Source: Prorocentrum cordatum (Eukaryota; Sar; Dinophyceae; Prorocentrales; Prorocentraceae). From it: a DNA stretch of 64,000 nt. Below the pieces are notes generated by a model that did not search any database, had not been told where the DNA came from, and saw only the letters and a program-made list of their open reading frames with translations. Numbering within the stretch: the stretch's first letter is position 1; each line of letters starts with the position of its first letter. The position numbers were made by a program, and so were the translations under genes. Positions 57,766-64,000 of the stretch are shown piece by piece. The DNA is taken from the NCBI GenBank assembly GCA_963575745.1, contig CAUYUJ010000345.1, positions 51,133 to 115,132 of the forward strand, read 5' to 3'.

Positions 57766-58456
57766 AGAGCTCTCGACGAGATGGAGCCCTATGTATGCGT
57801 GTTGCGAACGGTGTTTCGATGATAACTCGAGCTGAGTGCATGCTATGCATGCCAGGTACATTCCAATCGAAGTAGCGACATGCGAGACATCGAATGGAAG
57901 CCTCGAGAGTGCCCAAATTGATTAGAATTTTCAAAATCAATGAAAAATATCGATTTGAACAATTTTGTATTTTTTGTGTCGAATGATTTTTTTTCTAATT
58001 TATATCGATCTATGGGTGACCTAGAGAGTTCTGGTGCATTTTTGTCGACGCAGAATGGTCTCGCGCTCTCACTGAGAGCGCGAGACTTCATATGACTAGC
58101 TTCGCTGGGAGTGAGAACTTTGGTCCAGCCGGCCGAGGCGGACAATGTGACAACTTTTGGGTGGTTTTGCAATTTTTTGAAAGATATTTGACAATTCATT
58201 TTGAAAAAGCGGATTTTTACTCCGAGCATTGAGATATAAACTTCGTTCCCTGATCAGCTCGGCCATCTAGAGTCATTTTCAGTACCAGTTCACTTGAAGG
58301 AACCGACTTCATGTTGACTCCGAAAAAATCTCACTTGAAGTTTTTGTAGAAAAGCTCCCAGAAGCTCCCGCTTTGATGCTGAGCTTTCTCACGGATTCAA
58401 GGAGCTCTACGAGGTTCCCGGCGGTGACCAGGTTGACGGTTCACCGCCGGCGCCAG
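57766..58456 (+). repeat. block L copy 6, 5' truncated
   Basis: Short start 'cctcgtagagctctcgac', then a jump to 'tatgtatgcgtgttgcgaac' and on through the palindrome (58058-58086) to the hairpin at 58412-58456. Confidence 0.75.
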
Positions 58457-59480
58457 TTAGAGCTCTAGTATTTTTTCCCGTGATTTTCGATCTTATTCCC
58501 GCTCGCCATCTTGATCTCAGCTCCATCGGGTACCTTTTACTGCCAAAAAGCACGGTGGCGGGATCGGCCGTTTCGAGTTATCTTGATACGCGTTGTCGGT
58601 ATTTTGTACTTAACTCGAGCTATAGGGCAGCCACAGAGCTGGTAAACACAGCCATCGCACTCAGAATCATCAGTCGCGTTTGCCTGTTGAACCCAGAGGT
58701 CTGAACTCGGTCTGCTAGCCGAGCTAGGTCCGCAAACCTATTCGTATTATTCGAGTCAACTCGATATGCGCTGTTGGTATTTTCTACTTACCTCGAGCTG
58801 TAGGGCAGCCACATTGCTGGTAAGCACAGCTATCGCACTCAGAATCATCAGGCGCGTTCGCCTGTGTAATCCATAGGTCTGAACTCGGTCTGCTAGCCGA
58901 GCTAGGTCAGCAAACCTATTCGTATTATTCGAGTCAACTTGATATGCGCTGTCGGTATTTTCTACTTAACTCGAGCTGTAGAGCAGCTACAGTGCTGCGC
59001 CTATCGCACGCATAATCATCAGGCGCGGTCGCCTGCTGCATCTATAGATCTGAAATCGGTCTGCTAGCCGAACTAGGTCCGCAAACCTATTTATATTATC
59101 CGAGTCAACTTGATACGCGTTGTCGGGATTTCCTACTTAACTCGACCTGTAGGGCAGCTAAAGTGATGGTAAGCACCTCTATCGCACTCAGTATAATCAG
59201 GCGCGTTCGCCTGTTGAATCCAGCTCTGAACTCGGTCTGCGGCGCGATCCAGAATCACGAAACTGTTCGTATTCCGCCAGTCATCTTCAGAGCTACTGTC
59301 GGCGTTCTGCACTTAGCTCGGGCTGTAGGGGGGGCTGCAGGGCGGGTAATCACAGAAATCGATTCGGAGACATCAGACGCGTCCGTCTGTCGTATTCAGA
59401 GGTCCGAACTCGGTCTGATACTCGAGTTGGAAAAACTATTCGTTCTCTGTAATTTTTTTCGACATTATATGTTGTCAGGA
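58457..59480 (+). repeat. block H plus Sat177 array, forward
   Basis: Joins the hairpin at 'gttagagctctagtattttt' inside block H, then about five satellite units (one shortened at ~59000). It ends 'gttgtcaggaagctctac' with a degenerate hairpin to 59513. Confidence 0.8.
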
Positions 59481-60186
59481 AGCTCTACAGGTTGACGGTA
59501 CCGCCGGCGCCCAGTTGGTCGACCCGGCCAGAAAGGACAAAGTGTTAACTTTTGGGTGGTTTTGCAATTTTTTCAAAGATATTTGACAATTGATTTTGAG
59601 AAAGCAGATTTTTCGCACCTGTAAACGACCACGAGGGTCTCTCTCTCTTAGTATGAGCTCTGTAGGCGCATTTTTACTATCAAAACACTTGGCGGAACCA
59701 TCTTCATGTCGACACGTTTTTTTCTTTTTTTTTTTTTTGCGAGAAATATTCCAGAAGCTCTCTCTTTCGACTTCGAGCACTCTTACGCGTGAAATGAGCT
59801 CTACGAGGTTCCCAGCGGTGATCAGGTTGACAGTTCACCGCCGGCGCCAGTTGGTCGACCCGGCCAGAAAGGACAAAGTGTTAACTTTTGGGTGGTTTTG
59901 CAATTTTTTGAAAGATATTTGACAATTCATTTTGAGAAAGCAGATTTTTCGCACCTGTAAACGACCACGAGGGCCTCTCTCTCTTAGTATGAGCTCTGTA
60001 GGCGCACTTTTACTATCAAAACACTTGGCGGAACGATCTTCATATCGACACGAAAAAATCTGTTTTTTTTTTTGCGAGGAATGCTTCCAGAAGCTCTCTC
60101 TTTCGACTTCGAGCACTCTTACGCGTGAAATGAGCTCTACGAGGTTCCCGGCGGTGACCAGGTTGACGGTTCACCGCCGGCGCCAG
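59481..60186 (+). repeat. two tandem block M copies (variant a), forward
   Basis: Copies at about 59513-59849 and 59850-60186, a ~337-bp period. Both start right after a hairpin at 'cagttggtcgacccggcc' and end in the hairpin. They differ mainly in the length of a T-run. Confidence 0.8.
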
Positions 60187-61035
60187 TTCCGCCGCGCTGG
60201 AGAGCTAGTTGGCAAGAAAAATCTCGACGGACCTTTTGATGACTTTTGGTCGGTTGAAAATTATGTTCTCGAAATTTGACAATTCGTTAGAGCTCTAGTA
60301 TTTTTTCCCATAATATTCGATCTTATTCCCGCTCGCCATCTTGATCTCAGCTCGATCGGGTAACTTTGAAGGCCAAAAAGCACACGGGCGGGAACGGCCG
60401 TTTCGAGTCATTTTGATACGCGCTGTCGGTTTTCTCAAGATGACTCGAGCTTCAGGACAACTACAGAGCTGGTGAGCACAGCTAATGCATTCAGAATGAC
60501 CAGGCGCGTTCGCCTGTTGAATCCAGAGGTCTGAACTCGGTCTGCTAGCCGAGCTAGGGTCGCAAACCTATTCGTATTATTCGAGTCAATGTAGTAGACG
60601 CTCTCGGTTTTTCGTACTTAACTCGATCTGTAGGCCAGCCACAGAGCTGATAATCACAGAAATCGTTGAGGAAATTATGAGGTCGCGTCGTCTGTTGATC
60701 ACGAGCTCTGAACTCGGCTGCTCCCCGCCTATGTTTCGCGAACCTATTGGTATTGTTCGAGTCATCTTGAGAAGTGCTCTCGGTTTTCTGTACTTGAATC
60801 GTTCTGGGGGAGGGCTACAGTGCTGCTGTTCACAGGAATCGATTTCGAGACACCAGGCGCGTCCGTTCGTCGAACCGAGAGCTCGGAACTCGGTCTGCTG
60901 CTCGAACGAGATCCGCGAAACTGTTGTATTATTCAAGTCATTCTGAGTGTTAGAGTCATCTTGAGAGGTCTATAATCGCTTGTGCTGAAAAACTAGTCGT
61001 TCTCTGAAATCCTTTTCCACATTATATATTTCAGG
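60187..61035 (+). repeat. block H plus Sat177 array, forward
   Basis: Block H from 'gctggagagctagttggcaa', four satellite units, and the satellite-element end ('tatatttcaggaacagcctacgaa') leading to a hairpin with an inserted CC (61048-61092). Confidence 0.8.
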
Positions 61036-61250
61036 AACAGCCTACGAAGTCCCCCGGCGGTAAGTAAAGTTGACGGTTTACCCCGCCGGCGCCCAGTGGC
61101 TTGCCAGGAAGTTTTCCGTGTTTTTGTGCTCTTACCTCGTAGAGAGCTCTTCGCAATCGATGAGCTAGAGGAATTTCCCGGCGCGGGGTGGCGCCTAGTA
61201 CTCGTATAGCTTCTCTTAGGGCTAGTTATAGCCTGTAAGCTAAGAGGTAA
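61036..61250 (+). repeat. hairpin, partial block M and partial block H with small insertions
   Basis: Several 1-3-bp insertions distort otherwise conserved motifs (for example 'gtagagagctcttcgcaatc'). This could be local sequence error or rapid decay. Confidence 0.55.
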
Positions 61251-62247
61251 TTTCCGGCGCGCTGGAGAGTCTATTGGCAAGAAAAATCTCGACGGAACTT
61301 TTGGTGACTTTTGCTCGGTTGAAAATTTCGTTCTCGAAATTTGACAATTCGTTAGAGCTCTAGTATTTTTTCCCGTGATATTCGATCTTATTCCCGCTCT
61401 CCATCTTGATCTCAGCTCGATCGAGCACTCTGGCGGGATCGGTCGTTTCGAGTCATCTTGATATGCGCTGACGGTTTTCTGAACATAACTCGAGCCTCAG
61501 GGCAGCTACAGAGCTGGTAAGCACAGCTAATGCATGCAGAATGATCAGGCGCGTTCGCCTGTTGAACCCAGAGGTCTGAACTCGGTCTGTCAGCCGAGCT
61601 AGGTCCGTAAACCTGTTCGTATTTTTCGAGTCAACTTGATACGCGTTGTCGGTATTTTCTACTTAACTCGAGCTGTAGGGCAGCTACAGTGCTGGTAAGC
61701 ACTCCTATTGCGCTCAGAATGATCTGACGCGTTCGCCTATTAAATCCATAGGTCTAAACTCGGTCTGCTAGCCGAGCTAGGTCCGCAAACCTATTCGTAT
61801 TATTCGAGTGAACTTGATACGCGTTGTCGGTCAATTTTTGTTTTGTTTTCACCCCCGTGCATGTTCTCCGCACCTCGAGCTTGTAGGGCGGGAGCCAGTG
61901 AGTAAGCGCCACTGGACGTATATTGCCTGTCCATACCCCGCCTCGCTGTGCCAAGAGCTCTACTCGGTTTCTTTTGCGCGTCCAGACCTCAACGAAACTA
62001 TTCGTATTCTTCCAGTTATCTTGAGAGCTACTGTCAGCGTTCCGCACTTAGCTCGGGCTGTCGGGGGCTGCAGGGCGGGTAAGGAATCGATTCGCAGACA
62101 TCAGACGTCTCTGTCTGCTGCGTTCAGAGGTCCGAACTCGGTATGATACTCGAGTTGGGCTGAAAAATTATTCGTTCTCTGCAATTTTCTTCGAGATTAA
62201 ATGTTGTCAGGAAGCTCTACGAGTCCCCAGGCGGTAACAAAGGTTGA
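61251..62247 (+). repeat. block H plus Sat177 array with hairpin end, forward
   Basis: Block H, then about five satellite units; the unit at 61830-61980 is heavily altered. The end 'aggaagctctacgagtcccc' has a hairpin that stops after its first arm ('ggcggtaacaaaggttg'), where LINE-like sequence begins. Confidence 0.75.
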
Positions 62248-62487
62248 GGAGGATGAGGGAGGAGGAGTTTAGGCAACAGGTAGGAGACATGACCAGAGCT
62301 CTGCGGGGATGGGGATTCGAATGGAAGATCAGTCGCTCGAGCGCGTTTATCGTTTCTCGGAGAAGCCAAACATCCTATCCTGGTCGTTTCAGGAATTCAG
62401 ATGGTGCCGTTCAAAGTAGTTGATGAATGAAATGTCTTGGGGAAACAGCTATAGCTGGTAGCTATAGGGAGGCACACCAGGACCTTC

Positions 62488-63549
62488 GTGCGCGGATCGG
62501 GGCCGCGCGACGAGACTTCCCGAGCCTTTCATGCGCATTCAGCTTATTTTAGATCTGCAGCTTATTTTAGATCAAAGGCAGTCCCGTTTTCGGCCAAGTG
62601 TAGGAGTTATATCACTCGGGTTCAGAGCATTCTCATTCATGGAAGTCAAGGTATTAGTTGGGACAGGGACTCCTTGCAGAGCCTGAATGTCTTTGAGGGA
62701 AATTGTCTTTACCAGATGTCGTCACCCCAAAAGCCAGCCTCCGAAAGTTGGGTTGTTTGGAAGCCAGCTCGACTCAGAATTGCTAGACGGATGTTCTTTG
62801 AAGCAAAGTGCCAGAGTGCAGTGCAGAGAGTTCTTTATTCCTTGTGGCAGCTTGGAGCTGACATAGCATCTTATTTTGGAGCTAATGTCGACAGCGGATA
62901 TCAGATTCCTGAGTCGGAGCTGAGCCCAGGAATGGTCGCGGGCTCTCTAGTTACCATTGGGATGGGGGAGGTCTCTTCAGTTACCAATGGGATGGGGGCT
63001 GTCTCTTCAGTTACTAGTGGGATGGGTGCAGTCTCTTCAGATATGAATGGGATGGGTGTGGTCTCTTCTGATATGCATGGGATGGTCTCTCCAGTTACCA
63101 GTGGGATGGATGTGGTCTCTTCAGTTTCTGGTGGGATGGTGGGAGTCTCTTCAGTTACCAGTGGGATGGGTGCTGTCTCTGATATGCATGGGATGGTCTC
63201 TCCAGTTACCAGTGGGATGGGTGTGGTCTCTTCAGTTACTAATGGGATGGTGGGAGTCTCTTCAGTTACCTGTGGGATGGGTGCTGTCTCTGCAGTTACT
63301 AATGGGATGGGCGCAGTCTCCTCAGATACGAATGGGATGGGCGCTGTCTCTTCAGATATGCATGGGATGGTCTCTTCTGCTATGCCCTCTGATAGGGCCT
63401 CTTCTTCTCGAGATGTTGAAGTTCCCTGTGAGCGGGGGGGGCCTAGGGATTCCCCCAGGCCCCCCCGAAACGTCGGAGGGTGGCTGTTCCTGGACCTGGA
63501 CAACAGACGGTGTATCCTCGTGCGCATCGTGACGCACGCCGGCTTCTGA
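62488..63549 (+). pseudogene. LINE ORF2 fragment (post-RT region) with minisatellite-coded linker
   Basis: Residues from about 62596 (AKCRSYITRVQSILIHGSQG through LQSLNVFEGNCLYQ, then ARRMFFEAKCQSAVQRVLYS) parallel FQRYDSRVRSCFLYGLEG, LQQIHAAEGNFLS and ALHRQWLFAKHVVS of the first LINE. From 62935 the protein becomes about 15 repeats of GMGxVSSVTxxx. It ends CILVRIVTHAGF before a stop at 63547-63549. The homologous downstream part continues one frame over (63702 onward). Nothing suggests a host gene. Confidence 0.7.
62930..63370 (+). repeat. 27-30-bp minisatellite inside the LINE fragment
   Basis: About 15 units of the type 'gggatgggtgtggtctcttc', separated by 'agttaccagt' or 'agatatgcat'. 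All unit lengths are multiples of 3, so the frame is kept on both strands. Confidence 0.9.
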
Positions 63550-64000
63550 TGTGCTGTTCCCCGAGGTGGGAGGAGAAAAGGACACTGGAGTCAAAATATT
63601 GGCGTTCACAGTGGAAGTGGAAGGAGGCCTCGAAACTGACACGATTAGGCAGTACTAAGGGGCAGGCGACGGGTGAACATCCTTTGTGTTTCATGTTCCA
63701 GACGATATTTCCCTCGTTTGTGAATCTGGAGGATCGGTGGTGGAGGGCGTGCTCTTTCTCTTACTCTGACTTCGTTCAGTATTGCAGGCAGTTCCTGGAA
63801 GCTTGTACTTTGGGGTCTCTGTTTGACTTGTTTGTTGTCCGTGGAGGAACTGGAGGGAGAGGAGACTACATAAAGGAGAGGGTGGAGGAGATGTTGGCTC
63901 GTCCGTTGTCGGCGAAGGAGTCCGAGAAGCTGGCCCAGAGATTGGCCTCGAACAATGAACAGGAGCCGACTTGGGATCTGAGTGATGATGGGATCGGTCT

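Larger units (their letters stand above)
62248..64000 (+). mobile_element. second LINE copy, degraded, runs off the window
   Basis: Pieces correspond to the LINE at 7.6-13.7 kb. They are: DMTRALRGWGFEWKISRS (~62288, after RT motif C), RSYITRVQSILIHGSQG (~62602), a minisatellite in the linker, and WWRACSFSYSDFVQYCRQFL then LAQRLASNNEQEPTWDLSDD (~63732-63990). The last piece matches the region just before the RNase H motif GDSQ in the first LINE. Stops (TGA TGA at 62420) and frame changes show decay. Any RNase H motifs lie past 64000. Confidence 0.75.

Overview
The window looks like a non-genic, transposon-rich stretch of a large protist nuclear genome. A dinoflagellate is my best guess, but it is not proven. 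The hints are a Cys-rich motif of a kind I associate with dinoflagellate proteins, long LINE frames without introns, abundant satellite DNA, and the absence of any recognisable host gene. Almost everything that can be annotated is mobile or repetitive DNA.

Layout. Positions 1-7621, 13696-32280 and 57239-62247 are a mosaic of a few repeat families. (i) Sat177 is a roughly 177-bp tandem satellite with a fixed head block (H). (ii) Block M is about 340-420 bp. (iii) Block L is about 1.1 kb and carries a 29-nt near-perfect palindrome. (iv) Block G is GC-rich. The blocks occur in both orientations and are joined at a small hairpin module (stem GGCGGTRA/TYACCGCC), present about 35 times, next to the sequence CTCGTAGAGCT.

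A LINE-type retrotransposon lies on the minus strand at 7622-13695. Its ORF1 has a Cys4 ribbon, a Gly-rich linker and a coiled coil. ORF2 encodes an endonuclease, a reverse transcriptase and an RNase H. Both ORFs share one reading frame, interrupted only by a TGA and a TAG. The RNase H motifs appear in circularly permuted order. A second, degraded relative on the plus strand runs off the right end (62248-64000).

The centre (32281-57238) is a GC-rich island with a giant Helitron-like element on the plus strand. The order is: iterated 93-bp palindromic repeats, acidic repeats, an N-terminal protein with a Cys-rich motif and three GMTDFS motifs, a CW-type zinc finger, a helitron N-terminal region, a Rep (HUH) nuclease, a PIF1-like helicase, an endonuclease/exonuclease/phosphatase (EEP) nuclease, a ubiquitin-specific-protease-like domain, and (GT)n arrays. 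The domains keep their signature residues, but the frame changes about a dozen times, three in-frame TAG codons occur, and one short inversion breaks the EEP domain. Rep and helicase would drive rolling-circle transposition. The EEP and USP domains are probably accessory. This copy is either decayed or carries uncorrected indels.
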